From assembly GCF_016863315.1 (NCBI RefSeq), contig NZ_BOOQ01000002.1, positions 248,001-312,000 on the forward strand: a stretch of 64,000 bases of DNA, in the 5' to 3' direction. Source of the DNA: Planotetraspora silvatica (lineage in GTDB: Bacteria > Actinomycetota > Actinomycetes > Streptosporangiales > Streptosporangiaceae). The position numbers and the translations under genes were made by a program. Below, one piece after another: positions 45,028 through 54,429 of this stretch. The notes under the pieces are model-generated. The model ran no database searches and had not been told where the DNA came from. It saw only the letters and a program-made list of their open reading frames with translations. The number at the start of each line of letters is the position of its first letter. Within the stretch, counting starts at the first letter, position 1.

Positions 45028-46658
45028 TGGACACTACTCCCAAGGCCATCTCAGGGGTCTCCACCTTCCTCGACGACCGCATCGGTGCCGGCAGCTTCCT
45101 CAAGCGCAACATGAGGAAGATCTTCCCTGACCACTGGTCGTTCCTGCTGGGCGAGATCGCGCTGTACTCGTTCATCATCCTGCTGCTGACCGGCACGTTC
45201 CTGACGTTCTGGTTCAAGCCGAGCATGGGCGAAGTCGTGTACTCCGGCTCCTACCAGCCTCTGGTGGGCGTGAAGATGTCCGAGGCCTACGCCTCGGCTC
45301 TGAACATCAGCTTCGACGTCCGCGGCGGTCTGCTGATCCGGCAGATCCACCACTGGGCGGCGCTGCTGTTCATCGCGGGCATGATGGTCCACATGCTGCG
45401 GGTGTTCTTCACCGGCGCGTACCGCAAGCCGCGTGAGCTGAACTGGCTCATCGGCGTCGGACTGCTCTCGCTCGCGCTGCTGGAGGGCCTGACCGGCTAC
45501 TCCCTCCCCGACGACCTGCTCTCCGGCGCCGGTCTGCGGATCACCGAGGGTGTCATGCTGGGCATCCCCGTGGTGGGCACCTACCTCACGTTCCTGCTGT
45601 TCGGAGGCGAGTACCCCGGGCACGATGTGATCTCGCGGTTCTTCACGATTCACATCCTGCTGATCCCGGGCATCCTGCTGGCGCTGATCTCGGCCCACAT
45701 GGTCCTCATGTGGGTGCAGAAGCACACGCAGATGCCGGGCACCGGCAGGACCGAGAAGAACGTGGTGGGCGCGCCGTTCTACCCGACCTTCATGGCCAAG
45801 GCGGGCGCGTTCACCCTGTTCACCTTCGGCGTCATCGCGCTGCTGGGGACCTTCGCCCAGATCAACCCGATCTGGCTGTTCGGTCCCTACACGCCGGCGG
45901 ACATCTCAGCGGGCAGCCAGCCCGACTTCTACATGGGATTCCTGGAGGGCTCGCTGCGGTTGATGCCCTCCTGGGAGATCAACTTCCTGGATCACACGGT
46001 GTCGCTGAGCGTGCTGATCCCCGCACTGGTGCCGTTGGGCATCGTCATGACCGGTCTGGCGCTGTATCCGTTCATCGAGCAGTGGGTCACAGGCGACCGG
46101 CGGGAGCACCACACCGCCGACCGTCCCCGCAACAACCCGCACCGCACCGCGATCGGCTTCACCGGGATCGCGTTCTACGGCGTGTTGTGGCTGCTCGGAG
46201 CGAATGACGAGATCTCGGCCAACTTCCACATCAGCCTGTACGAGACGACGATCTTCGGGCGCTTCGCGATCTTCCTGGTCCCGGCGCTCGCCTACTTCGT
46301 CGCGTACCGGATCTGCATCGGCCTCCAGCGCAAGGACGCCGAGGTGCTGTCCCACGGCGTTGAGTCGGGCGTCATCAAGCGCCTGCCGAACGGTGAGTAC
46401 ATCGAGGTCCACACCCCGGCGGCGCAGGACATCGCCGACCACATCCGGGGCAAGAAGGAGATCCCGATCATCGAGAGCGGCGTGGACGGCGACGGCATCC
46501 CGCCGAAGGGGGCACGCACCGCCATCGGGCGGCTGCGCGCGAAGGCCAGTGAGGCCTACGGTACGGACCACGTCCCGCTCGACGAGGGACACGGCCACGA
46601 CGAGCACGCGGCCATCGGCGCCGGTGACCACTCCGACGGTCACCGCGACGGGCACTGA
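45027..46658 (+). CDS. qcrB: Cytochrome b subunit of the bc1 complex
   Basis: The 543-residue protein oxidises menaquinol at the membrane. It has the two heme b-binding helices with HHWAALLFIAGMMVHMLRVF and FFTIHILLIPGILLALISAHMVL, and the GQ-site-like DIS, PDW-equivalent region. A long hydrophilic, His-rich tail (HGHDEHAAIGAGDHSDGHRDGH-type) ends the protein. ATG 45027 is chosen, with GGGAG 10 bases upstream, and overlaps qcrA by one base. QcrB is the target of anti-mycobacterial imidazopyridines. Ends at a strong terminator. Confidence 0.95.
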   Translation: MDTTPKAISGVSTFLDDRIGAGSFLKRNMRKIFPDHWSFLLGEIALYSFIILLLTGTFLTFWFKPSMGEVVYSGSYQPLVGVKMSEAYASALNISFDVRGGLLIRQIHHWAALLFIAGMMVHMLRVFFTGAYRKPRELNWLIGVGLLSLALLEGLTGYSLPDDLLSGAGLRITEGVMLGIPVVGTYLTFLLFGGEYPGHDVISRFFTIHILLIPGILLALISAHMVLMWVQKHTQMPGTGRTEKNVVGAPFYPTFMAKAGAFTLFTFGVIALLGTFAQINPIWLFGPYTPADISAGSQPDFYMGFLEGSLRLMPSWEINFLDHTVSLSVLIPALVPLGIVMTGLALYPFIEQWVTGDRREHHTADRPRNNPHRTAIGFTGIAFYGVLWLLGANDEISANFHISLYETTIFGRFAIFLVPALAYFVAYRICIGLQRKDAEVLSHGVESGVIKRLPNGEYIEVHTPAAQDIADHIRGKKEIPIIESGVDGDGIPPKGARTAIGRLRAKASEAYGTDHVPLDEGHGHDEHAAIGAGDHSDGHRDGH

Positions 46659-46687
46659 GAACAGAGGCGGTCGGCACGACCGCCCGC

Positions 46688-46734
46688 ACGTGAAACGGCC
46701 CGGGTGGGGATTCCCCACCCGGGCCGTTTCACGT
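46688..46734. terminator. Bidirectional terminator between qcrB and the L,D-transpeptidase gene
   Basis: A 23-bp perfect stem, 46688-46710 with 46712-46734 (core GGCCCGGGTGGGG/CCCCACCCGGGCC), sits between converging genes. Confidence 0.9.
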
Positions 46735-46748
46735 TTCCGGCGGCCGCC

Positions 46749-47924
46749 CTATGACGTCAGCGGGCTCGTCATGTCGGCCCGCAGGCGGCTCCACTTGAGC
46801 CAGTCGCCCCAGGACTCCTGCCAGTGGCCCCAGCCGTTGGTCGCCTCGAGCTTCCGCGGCGTGCCTTCGACCACGACGGGATCCCCGATCAGGGTGTTCT
46901 TGATGAACCACTTCGCGTTCTCCGGGCTGACGTTGATGCAGCCGTGGCTGACGTTGGAGTTGCCCTGGTCCCCCACCGACCACGGCGCCGAGTGGACGTA
47001 CTCGCCGCTGTTGGAGATCCGGACGGTGTCGTAGACGGTCGTCTGGTAGTAGCCGGACTGGCCGGGACCGGCGTCCGGCGAGGTCATCACGGTGACGTCC
47101 TCGCGGGACATCGCCAGATGGATGCCGCTGGTCGTGTAGTGCCTCATGACGCCGCCCATGCCCGCGCTGATGGGGAAGTTCTTGATCTGCTTCCCGTCGC
47201 GGTCGATCTTCATGTGGTGCGTCTGGGTGTTGGCGACGCTGATCTGGGACCTGCCGATGGTGAAGTCCCGGGCGTAGTCCTGCTTGCCGTACATCCCGTC
47301 GGCCCCGCGCACGCCCTGGAGGCGGGCGACGAACCGCACCTTGGTGTGGGCCGGCCAGTAGTGCTTGGGCCGGAAGACGACGTTCTTGTTGTCGAACCAG
47401 TGCCAGGCCCCCTCGACGGGGTTGGACGCCTGCACGAAGAGGTTGCGCTCGATCGACACCCGGTCGGTGACCGGCTTGTCGAAGGTGAGCATGATCGGCA
47501 TGCCGACGCCGACGGTGAGACCTGTGTCGCTCTTGCTCGGGAGCAGCGTCTGGATCCCGAAGGTCGTGGCCGCCTTGGCCGTGGAGAACGTGCTGGTCCG
47601 CTCGACGGTCCCGCCGCCGGGATCCGCGGCCACCGCCGTGACGCTGTAGGAGAGCCCAGGAGACATCGGGCGCTCGCTGCGCCACTGAGTCCTGTCGGCG
47701 CTGTACACGCCCGCCACAGGCTGTCCTCCGGCCCGTACGGTGACGTTCTTCAACGATCCGGCGGTGGTGCCCACCATGATGGGCAGTTCCGGAGCCAGTC
47801 CCTGCATCCCGTTGAGCGGGGTGATGCTGATCGCCGTCTTCGGTCCGGACGACGCACCTTCCTGAACCGCGGCGGAACAACCGGTCGCCATCAGTAGGGC
47901 CAGCGCCCCTGCACCAGCGCGCAC
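46749..47924 (-). CDS. L,D-transpeptidase lipoprotein (Ig-like plus YkuD)
   Basis: The 391-residue protein has a lipobox (LLMATGC) and so is attached to the outer membrane leaflet. Two Ig-like domains (about 30-250) precede a YkuD catalytic domain with SHGCINVSPENAKWF, the nucleophile Cys and the His. LdtMt2-type enzymes make 3-3 meso-DAP crosslinks in peptidoglycan and resist most penicillins. A Trp-rich C-terminal tail (WGHWQESWGDWLKWS) is typical of the actinobacterial group. Single gene. Confidence 0.93.
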   Translation of the reverse strand: MRAGAGALALLMATGCSAAVQEGASSGPKTAISITPLNGMQGLAPELPIMVGTTAGSLKNVTVRAGGQPVAGVYSADRTQWRSERPMSPGLSYSVTAVAADPGGGTVERTSTFSTAKAATTFGIQTLLPSKSDTGLTVGVGMPIMLTFDKPVTDRVSIERNLFVQASNPVEGAWHWFDNKNVVFRPKHYWPAHTKVRFVARLQGVRGADGMYGKQDYARDFTIGRSQISVANTQTHHMKIDRDGKQIKNFPISAGMGGVMRHYTTSGIHLAMSREDVTVMTSPDAGPGQSGYYQTTVYDTVRISNSGEYVHSAPWSVGDQGNSNVSHGCINVSPENAKWFIKNTLIGDPVVVEGTPRKLEATNGWGHWQESWGDWLKWSRLRADMTSPLTS

Positions 47925-48020
47925 GTCGATCTCCCCCCGGCCGTGATCAGTTTTCCCGGGGGTTATTCCCTGAGCATGTTCAGGACGTGCACCGGGCAGT
48001 CCTGATTCCCGGCAAAAAAG

Positions 48021-48062
48021 ACGTCGCGGCCGGTCGACGCGATGGTCGACCGGCCGCGACGT
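48021..48062 (-). terminator. Intrinsic terminator of ctaC-ctaD-ctaF
   Basis: An 18-bp perfect stem (ACGTCGCGGCCGGTCGAC and its complement) with a 6-base loop is followed on the minus strand by CTTTTTTGCC (48020-48011), a real U-tract. Confidence 0.92.
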
Positions 48063-48077
48063 GTGGCCTCACCGGGA

Positions 48078-48473
48078 TCAGTGGGAGAAGTTGCCCCGGT
48101 AGTACTGGAACACGAAACCGATGGCGCTCATGATCGTCGCGAACAGGCCGATGAAGAACAGCCACCAGCCGATCGCGAAGCCGAAGAACGTCAGCGCGGC
48201 CGAGAGGCACACGAACAGCGGCCACCAGCTGTGCGGGCTGAAGAAGCCCAGCTCGCCGGCGCCGTCGCTGATCTCGGCCTCCTTGTTGTCCTCCGGCTGG
48301 TCGCCGATGCGGCGAGCCGTGAACAGCAGGTAGTACCCGATCATGAAGGCGAGCCCGACGGAGATCGCCATGGCCGTGGTGCCGGTCGGCTCCTTGGACC
48401 AGAACCAGTACACGACGTCGGCCGCGGCGAAGAAGACGCCGCAGAGCAGGAACATCCAGCCCTGGATCTTCAT
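48078..48473 (-). CDS. ctaF: Cytochrome c oxidase subunit IV (actinobacterial)
   Basis: The 131-residue protein has four membrane helices in two pairs ([37 protein letters not shown], then [40 protein letters not shown]). It fits the CtaF/subunit IV family specific to actinobacterial aa3 oxidase. Its start overlaps the ctaD stop (ATGA), so it is translated with ctaD. Confidence 0.93.
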   Translation of the reverse strand: MKIQGWMFLLCGVFFAAADVVYWFWSKEPTGTTAMAISVGLAFMIGYYLLFTARRIGDQPEDNKEAEISDGAGELGFFSPHSWWPLFVCLSAALTFFGFAIGWWLFFIGLFATIMSAIGFVFQYYRGNFSH

Positions 48474-50134
48474 CGGACATCCTCCAGCTCAGACTTGTTC
48501 GCCGCGAGGTGCGGGTACTTGAGGTCGAACGCGGGACGCTCGGACCTGATCCGCGGCAGCGAGGTGAAGTTGTGCCGCGGGGGCGGGCATGAGGTGGCCC
48601 ACTCCAGCGAGCCGCCGAAGCCCCACGGGTCGTCGACCATGACCTTGGGCGCGGTCTTCCAGGTACGCCACACGTTGTAGAGGAACGGCAGCGTCGAGGC
48701 GCCCAGCAGGAACGCGCCCACCGAGGAGATCATGTTCAGGTCGGTGAAGCCGTCGGCCGCCGAGTAGTCGGCGTAGCGCCGCGGGAAGCCGATGACGCCC
48801 AGCCAGTGCTGCACCAGGAACGTCAGGTGGAAGCCGAAGAACAGCGTCCAGAAGTGGAACTTGCCCAGCTTGTCGTTGAGCATCTTGCCGGTGAACTTGG
48901 GCCACCAGAAGTAGAAGCCCGAGAACATGGCGAACACGACGGTGCCGAAGACCACGTAGTGGAAGTGGGCGACGACGAAGTAGCTGTCGCTGATCTGGAA
49001 GTCCAGCGGCGGCGAGGCCAGGATGACGCCGGTCAGCCCGCCGAACAGGAAGGTGACCAGGAAGCCGACGGCGAACAACATCGGCGTGTGGAAGACCAGA
49101 TGGCCTCGCCACATCGTGCCGATCCAGTTGAAGAACTTCACCCCGGTGGGCACCGCGATGAGGAACGTCATGAAGGAGAAGAACGGCAGCAGCACCTGTC
49201 CGGTGACGAACATGTGGTGCGCCCAGACCGTGACGGACAGGCCGGCGATCGCGATCGTCGCACCGACCAGGCCGACGTAGCCGAAGACGGGCTTGCGGCT
49301 GAAGACCGGCAAAACCTCGGTGATGATGCCGAAGAACGGCAACGCGATGATGTAGACCTCGGGATGGCCGAAGAACCAGAACAGGTGCTGCCACAACATC
49401 GGACCGCCGGTCGGCGAGTCGAAGATGTGCGCACCGAGCTTCCTGTCGGCCTCCAGCGCGAGCAGCGCGGCGGCCAGGACCGGGAAGGCCAGCAGCACCA
49501 GGATGCTGGTGAGCAGGATGTTCCAGGTGAAGATCGGCATCCGGAACATCGTCATGCCGGGAGCCCGCATGGTGATGATCGTGGTGATGAAGTTGACGGC
49601 GCCGAGGATCGTGCCGAGACCCGACAGGGCCAGGCCGAGGACCCAGAGGTCACCGCCGAGGCCGGGCGAGGTCACCGCGTTCGACAGCGGCGCGTACGCC
49701 GTCCAGCCGAAGGCCGCCGCGCCGCCCGGGGTGAAGAAGCCGCTCACCGCGATCGTGCTGCCGAACAGGTAGAGCCAGTAGCTCACCATGTTCAGCCGCG
49801 GGAACGCCACGTCGGGCGCGCCGATCTGCAGCGGCATGAGCTCGTTGGCGAAGCCCGCGAACAGCGGCGTCGCGAACATCAGCAGCATGATCGTGCCGTG
49901 CATCGTGAACAGCTGGTTGAACTGCTCGTTCGACACGAACTGCAGGCCCGGCTGGGCGAGCTCGGCCCGCATGACCAGCGCCATGACGCCGCCGATCAGG
50001 AAGAACACGAACGATGTGATCAGGTAGAGGTGCCCGATCACCTTGTGGTCCGTCGAGGACAGCCACTTGGCGACGACCGTGCCCTTGGTGTACGGCCTCG
50101 CGGCTACGCGAACCGGTTCCTGAATGGCGGTCAC
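48470..50134 (-). CDS. ctaD: Cytochrome c oxidase subunit I
   Basis: The 554-residue subunit has 12 helices and carries heme a, heme a3 and CuB. Ligand motifs: [11 protein letters not shown] (heme a His), [19 protein letters not shown] (CuB His and cross-linked Tyr), HHMF (CuB His pair) and HFHYVVFG (heme a3/a His). The GTG start at 50134 (VTAIQEPV) overlaps the ctaC stop (GTGA), so the mRNA is ctaC-ctaD-ctaF. Confidence 0.96.
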   Translation of the reverse strand: MTAIQEPVRVAARPYTKGTVVAKWLSSTDHKVIGHLYLITSFVFFLIGGVMALVMRAELAQPGLQFVSNEQFNQLFTMHGTIMLLMFATPLFAGFANELMPLQIGAPDVAFPRLNMVSYWLYLFGSTIAVSGFFTPGGAAAFGWTAYAPLSNAVTSPGLGGDLWVLGLALSGLGTILGAVNFITTIITMRAPGMTMFRMPIFTWNILLTSILVLLAFPVLAAALLALEADRKLGAHIFDSPTGGPMLWQHLFWFFGHPEVYIIALPFFGIITEVLPVFSRKPVFGYVGLVGATIAIAGLSVTVWAHHMFVTGQVLLPFFSFMTFLIAVPTGVKFFNWIGTMWRGHLVFHTPMLFAVGFLVTFLFGGLTGVILASPPLDFQISDSYFVVAHFHYVVFGTVVFAMFSGFYFWWPKFTGKMLNDKLGKFHFWTLFFGFHLTFLVQHWLGVIGFPRRYADYSAADGFTDLNMISSVGAFLLGASTLPFLYNVWRTWKTAPKVMVDDPWGFGGSLEWATSCPPPRHNFTSLPRIRSERPAFDLKYPHLAANKSELEDVR

Positions 50135-50961
50135 TGCGCACTCCCCGCCTGGGTCTTGATGTACTGGGCGAATTCGGCCTGCGGCACGAGCTTCACGGAG
50201 AACAGCATCCTGCTGTGATCGACACCGCAGAGCTCGGCGCATCGGCCGAAGAAGACGCCCGTTCGGTTGAGCGTCGTGATTTCGAACTTGTTGTGCACGT
50301 TCCCCGGGAACACGTCCTGCTTGAAGAGGAAGGCCGGCACCCAGAAGGAGTGGATGACGTCCGGCGAGTGCAGGTCGAACTGGATCTTGGTGTCGACCGG
50401 CAGCACGAGCTGCGGCCCCTGCGGGGTCTGCAGGCTCTGCTTGCTCAGGTCCACGGGGACACCGGCGGTGACCGCCTTCTGGCCCTGGAAGTCCGTGGTG
50501 AAGCGCCAGCTCCACTGGTAGCCCTCGACGGCCACCTTGACCGGGGCGTTGCCGTCGACCTTGGTGATCGCCGTCTCGTCGCGCGCCGTGAAGAAGAAGA
50601 ACACCGCGACCATGATCACCGGTACGACGGTGTAAAGGATCTCGATCGGCAGGTTGTACCGCACCTGCGGGGGCAGCTGATCGATCGAGTTCTTCTTCTT
50701 ACGGTGGAACGCCGCCGCCCACAGGATCAGGCCCCAGACGACGATGCCGGTGGCGAGTGCCGCGATCCAGGCGCCGTTCCACAACGTCTGGACGATGGTC
50801 GCCTGCTTGGTGATGCCTTCCGGCATCCCTCCGCGGCTCCACTGGTCAACGGCATCACTGCTGCACGCCGTAGCGGTCGCCAGAAGCAGCGCCACGGCGA
50901 CGCCGCCGGTCAACCGGCGGCGGGCCAACGGTCGCCGTGTCGTACGGCGGGTCGGACTCAC
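50131..50961 (-). CDS. ctaC: Cytochrome c oxidase subunit II
   Basis: The subunit holds the CuA centre, which takes electrons from QcrC. It has a lipobox-like LATATACSS, two membrane helices ([20 protein letters not shown] and [19 protein letters not shown]), [10 protein letters not shown] and the CuA site [15 protein letters not shown] 50961 ([11 protein letters not shown]) is chosen as the start; an in-frame TTG at 50979 has no ribosome site. 276 residues, first gene of ctaC-ctaD-ctaF, divergent from the cysteine desulfurase gene. Confidence 0.94.
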   Translation of the reverse strand: MSPTRRTTRRPLARRRLTGGVAVALLLATATACSSDAVDQWSRGGMPEGITKQATIVQTLWNGAWIAALATGIVVWGLILWAAAFHRKKKNSIDQLPPQVRYNLPIEILYTVVPVIMVAVFFFFTARDETAITKVDGNAPVKVAVEGYQWSWRFTTDFQGQKAVTAGVPVDLSKQSLQTPQGPQLVLPVDTKIQFDLHSPDVIHSFWVPAFLFKQDVFPGNVHNKFEITTLNRTGVFFGRCAELCGVDHSRMLFSVKLVPQAEFAQYIKTQAGSAQ

Positions 50962-51148
50962 GGATCGCCTACCCCACAAATGAAGCCCAAGAGTCCTTCT
51001 CCTGGGCGGTTTTTCACATTTTGCGCTTCAAGGACGACCGGCGCTGTCCTGCCGCCGGTCCCCCCTTTACTTGGTCACTTCACGCTGGGGGACACATTAG
51101 CGCGGACCGGCCATGCCCCTCCGAGCAGCCCCCGTTAGTGTCCTAACC

Positions 51149-52282
51149 GTGGCCTATCTGGACGCGGCTTCCACCGAACCCCTGCACCCGGCGGCCCGTG
51201 AGGCGCTGATGACCGCCCTGGACGCCGGCTGGGCGGACCCCGCCCGTCTGTACGGCACGGCCCGCCGGGCCCAGATGTTACTGGATCAGGCGAGGGCCGA
51301 GGTGGCCGAGATCATCGGTGCGCGAGCCGACGAGGTCTCGTTCACGTCCTCGGGAACCCAGGCCGTTCATTCAGGCGTCCTCGGGACCCTGCGCGGCCGC
51401 CGCCGGGCGGGCCATCGGCTGGTGGTGAACGCCGTCGAGCATTCCAGTGTCCTGAACGCCGCCTCGGTGCACGAGCGCGACGGCGGCGAGGTCGAGACCG
51501 TCGGCGTGGACCTCACCGGCCGGGCGGACGCCGCCGCCTTCGCCGAGGCGGTCTCCCGCCCCGGCACGGCACTGGCCTGTCTCCAGACCGCCAACCACGA
51601 GGTCGGCACCCTCCAGCCGGTCGAGGAGGTGGCCGGCGCGTGCGCGGCGGCGGGCGTGCCGCTCCTGGTGGACGCCGCCCAGTCGGCGGGCCGGCTCCCG
51701 ATCCCCCGGGGCTGGTCCGTGCTGACGGCCAGCGCGCACAAGTGGGGAGGCCCGGCCGGCGTCGGCGTGCTGGCGGTCCGCAAGGGCACCCGCTGGCGCT
51801 CGCCGTACCCGGAGGACGAGCGGGAGCGGCGCAGGGTGCCCGGGTTCGAGAACGTCCCCGCGATCGTCGCCGCGGCCGCGGCGCTGCGTGCCAGGGCCGC
51901 CGAGGAGGCCGAGGAGGGGCCCCGGCTGTCCGCGCTGGTGGACAGGATCCGCCGCGAGGTCCCCCGCCTCGTGCCCGATGTTGAGGTCATCGGCGACGCG
52001 GTGGCGCGCCTGCCCCACATCGTGACGTTCTCCTGCCTCTACGTGGAGGGTGAGGCGCTCCTGACAGAGCTGGACAAGGCGGGGTTCGCGATCTCGTCCG
52101 GAAGTTCTTGTACGGCGAGTACGCTTCGCCCATCGCATGTTCTGGAGGCAATGGGAGTGCTTACACACGGGAACGTCCGGGTATCGCTGCCCCGTGGCGT
52201 GTCCGAAGGCGACGTCGATCGCTTTCTCGCCGTGCTTCCGGACATCGTGCGGCGGATCCGGGCGAGCTTGGGGGTTCACTGA
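51149..52282 (+). CDS. Cysteine desulfurase-type aminotransferase (class V)
   Basis: The 377-residue PLP enzyme is NifS/IscS-like: it takes sulfur from cysteine and passes it on as persulfide. PLP features: NHEVGTLQPVEEV, VDAAQSAGRL, and the Lys in LTASAHKWGGPAG. The C-terminal ISSGSSCTASTLRPSHVL holds the catalytic Cys loop. GTG 51149 (VAYLDAASTEP) is chosen; TAGTGT at 51136-51141 is the -10, giving a leaderless message. The stop overlaps the next start (TGATG), so the TusA-like protein is the likely acceptor of its sulfur. Confidence 0.9.
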   Translation: MAYLDAASTEPLHPAAREALMTALDAGWADPARLYGTARRAQMLLDQARAEVAEIIGARADEVSFTSSGTQAVHSGVLGTLRGRRRAGHRLVVNAVEHSSVLNAASVHERDGGEVETVGVDLTGRADAAAFAEAVSRPGTALACLQTANHEVGTLQPVEEVAGACAAAGVPLLVDAAQSAGRLPIPRGWSVLTASAHKWGGPAGVGVLAVRKGTRWRSPYPEDERERRRVPGFENVPAIVAAAAALRARAAEEAEEGPRLSALVDRIRREVPRLVPDVEVIGDAVARLPHIVTFSCLYVEGEALLTELDKAGFAISSGSSCTASTLRPSHVLEAMGVLTHGNVRVSLPRGVSEGDVDRFLAVLPDIVRRIRASLGVH

Positions 52283-52605
52283 TGTGGCGCAGGCGGTCGA
52301 ATGGCGGCGCGAGCGCCTCCGAGACCCGTGAGGCCCCCGAGGCCCGGGAGGCGCAGCAGACGCCGGCGGAGCCCCAGTCGGACCTGACGATCGACGCGCT
52401 GGGCCGCAAGTGCCCCATCCCGATCATCATGCTCGCCGAGCAGATCAACGTGGTGCCGCTGGGCGGCGTGGTCGCCGTGCACGCCGACGACCCCGCCGCG
52501 TTCACCGACATCCCGGCCTGGTGCCGGCTCAAGTCGCACGGCCACGTGGCCACCTATGACCTGCCGCGCGGCGGATGGTCGATCCACGTGCGCCGCAACT
52601 ACTGA
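52282..52605 (+). CDS. TusA-like sulfur carrier
   Basis: The 107-residue protein has a TusA domain (about 40-107) with the diagnostic CPIP motif (LGRKCPIPIIMLAEQ), whose Cys carries the persulfide, and HADDPAAFTDIPAWC, a second possible sulfur site. An N-terminal ~38-residue disordered segment is extra. It is translationally coupled with the desulfurase. Targets may be tRNA thiolation, molybdenum cofactor or Fe-S cluster assembly; the sequence does not decide. Confidence 0.9.
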   Translation: MWRRRSNGGASASETREAPEAREAQQTPAEPQSDLTIDALGRKCPIPIIMLAEQINVVPLGGVVAVHADDPAAFTDIPAWCRLKSHGHVATYDLPRGGWSIHVRRNY

Positions 52606-52666
52606 TCGAGCCACCCGGCCGGGCGCGGCCCCTGAACGGGGGCGCGCCCGGACCCGCGGACTCCTG

Positions 52667-53653
52667 TCAGGCGTAGTGGCAGCGGGCGTGGGCGGCGACC
52701 TCGTCCGCCGCGGCCTGGCCGTACGCCGCCGCGAGACGCTCGACGAAGACCTTCTGGCCGAGCTCGTACTCCTGGCCGCCGACCTGCTCGAGGACGTGTG
52801 TGGCCGTCAGATTGCCGACCTGGCCGCAGCGCTCCAGCGACAGGCCCCAGGCGAGGGCCGACAGGAATCCCGCGCGGAAGGCGTCGCCGACGCCCGTCGG
52901 GTCGGCCTTGCCCAACTCGGGGGCCGGCGAAATGTGCAGGGACGGCTCGCCCCTGCGGTCGATCCTGACGCCCTTGGGGCCGAGGGTGGTGACGCGGACG
53001 CCGACCCGCTCGAGGATCTCTTCGTCCGACCAGCCGGTCTTCTGCGCGATCAGCCCGAGTTCGTAGTCGTTGCTGAACAGGTAGGCCGCGCCGTCGACCA
53101 GCCGGCGGATCTCCTCACCCGGCATCCGCGCGAGCTGCTGCGACGGGTCGGCCGCGAAGGGGATCCCGCGCGTGCGCGCCTCGTCGGTGTGCCGGAGCAT
53201 CGCGGCCGGGTCGTTGGGGCTCACCAGGACCAGGTCGAGCTCGCCGGCACGCTCGGCGATCGGGCGGAGCTCGATCTCGCGGGCCTCGGCCATCGCTCCC
53301 GTGTAGAACGACGCGATCTGGTTGTGGTCCTCGTCGGTCGTGCAGAGGAACCGGGCCGTGTGGTGCACCTCGGAGATGTGCACGGAATCACAGTCGACGC
53401 CGTGCCGCTCCAGCCAGGACCGGTAGTCGGCGAAGTCGGTGCCCACGGCGCCCACGAGGATCGGGGTCAGGCCGAGACAGCCCATTCCGAAGGCGATGTT
53501 CGCGGCGCACCCGCCACGTCGGATCTGCAACTCGTCCACGAGGAACGACAGCGAAACCCGGTCGAGCTGCTCGGCGATGAGCTGGTCGCCGAAACGCCCG
53601 GGGAAGGTCATCAGATGGTCGGTAGCGATGGAGCCGGTGATGGCGATGCGCAC
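52667..53653 (-). CDS. PfkB-family carbohydrate/nucleoside kinase
   Basis: The 328-residue kinase has the PfkB motifs RRGGCAANIAFGMGCLG (signature 1 region) and DPTGVGDAFRAGFLSAL (signature 2, catalytic Asp). The closest match by eye is the adenosine kinase-like group. The GTG at 53653 (VRIAITGSIATD) has GAGGAG 9 bases upstream. Substrate (ribose, fructose or adenosine) is unresolved. It is convergent with the TusA-like gene. Confidence 0.88.
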   Translation of the reverse strand: MRIAITGSIATDHLMTFPGRFGDQLIAEQLDRVSLSFLVDELQIRRGGCAANIAFGMGCLGLTPILVGAVGTDFADYRSWLERHGVDCDSVHISEVHHTARFLCTTDEDHNQIASFYTGAMAEAREIELRPIAERAGELDLVLVSPNDPAAMLRHTDEARTRGIPFAADPSQQLARMPGEEIRRLVDGAAYLFSNDYELGLIAQKTGWSDEEILERVGVRVTTLGPKGVRIDRRGEPSLHISPAPELGKADPTGVGDAFRAGFLSALAWGLSLERCGQVGNLTATHVLEQVGGQEYELGQKVFVERLAAAYGQAAADEVAAHARCHYA

Positions 53654-53739
53654 GGGGTCGTTCTCCTCGTTGTCAGCATCTTGGGGATAGGAAGGCAATC
53701 TTGCCGAACCTGTCGAGCGTACCCTGTCACAATGACGAC

Positions 53740-53767
53740 GGCCCCGTACGGGAAGCCGTACGAGGCC
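53740..53767 (-). terminator. Terminator of the Fe-S carrier gene
   Basis: GGCCCCGTACGG (53740-53751) and CCGTACGAGGCC (53756-53767) pair with one mismatch over a 4-base loop, about 75 bases past the leftward stop at 53844. Confidence 0.7.
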
Positions 53768-53843
53768 GGTCACACGAGCTCAGGTGCGCTCTGCCGAGCT
53801 CCCTCGCTCCAGTAGGTCTCTCTTGTCGTCCAGGCGATGCGTT

Positions 53844-54197
53844 CTAGCTGAACGAGTCGCCGCAGGCGCAGGAGCCCGTCGCGTTGGGGTTGTCGATCGT
53901 GAAGCCCTGCTTCTCGATCGTGTCGACGAAGTCGACCTTCGCGCCGACGAGGTACGGCGCGCTCATGCGGTCGGTCACGACGCCCACGCCGCCGAAGTCC
54001 GAGACGACGTCCCCGTCCATGGACCGGTCGTCGAAGAAGAGCTGGTAGCGGAGCCCCGAACAGCCGCCCGGCTGGACCGCGACGCGCAGCTGCAGCCCTT
54101 CCTCGCCCTGCTGCTCCAGCAGGCTCTTGACCTTGGCGGCGGCCGCGTCAGTCAGCAGGATGCCCTGCTGCGTGGTCTCGCTGCTCTCAATCGTCAT
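53844..54197 (-). CDS. A-type iron-sulfur carrier (HesB/IscA/ErpA family)
   Basis: The 117-residue protein delivers Fe-S clusters. The three conserved cysteines are in QPGGCSGLRYQLFF and GSCACGDSF. ATG 54197 (MTIESSETTQQG) is chosen over an upstream in-frame ATG (54230). It is divergent from nadA, whose product (quinolinate synthase) needs a 4Fe-4S cluster, which makes a shared supply plausible. Confidence 0.93.
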   Translation of the reverse strand: MTIESSETTQQGILLTDAAAAKVKSLLEQQGEEGLQLRVAVQPGGCSGLRYQLFFDDRSMDGDVVSDFGGVGVVTDRMSAPYLVGAKVDFVDTIEKQGFTIDNPNATGSCACGDSFS

Positions 54198-54377
54198 GTG
54201 CTGACTCCCGCGTCTGCCCCAACCGCCCACCCGGAGCGGTCGATTGATTCCGACGTCCTACTTAGACGCTACCAACACCCGCCGATCGATACACATTCCT
54301 GCCCGGGCCCCCTGACTTCGGCACGACCCCCCTTCGGCCCCCTTCCTCCACCCCGGATGGAGGCTGCCCGAGGCATG

Positions 54378-54408
54378 TGTAATGCTTAGTCGTCAGTTCG
54401 ACGATAAG
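54378..54408 (+). promoter_or_regulatory. nadA promoter with NrtR-like operator
   Basis: TGTAAT (54378-54383) is the -10. CTTA-G-TCGTC-AGTTC-GACGA-TAAG (54385-54408) is a bulged dyad at the start site. Its layout resembles NrtR operators, which repress NAD synthesis genes. Assignment is tentative. Confidence 0.5.
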
Positions 54409-54429
54409 TCCCCGAAGGGGGTGTTGTCC

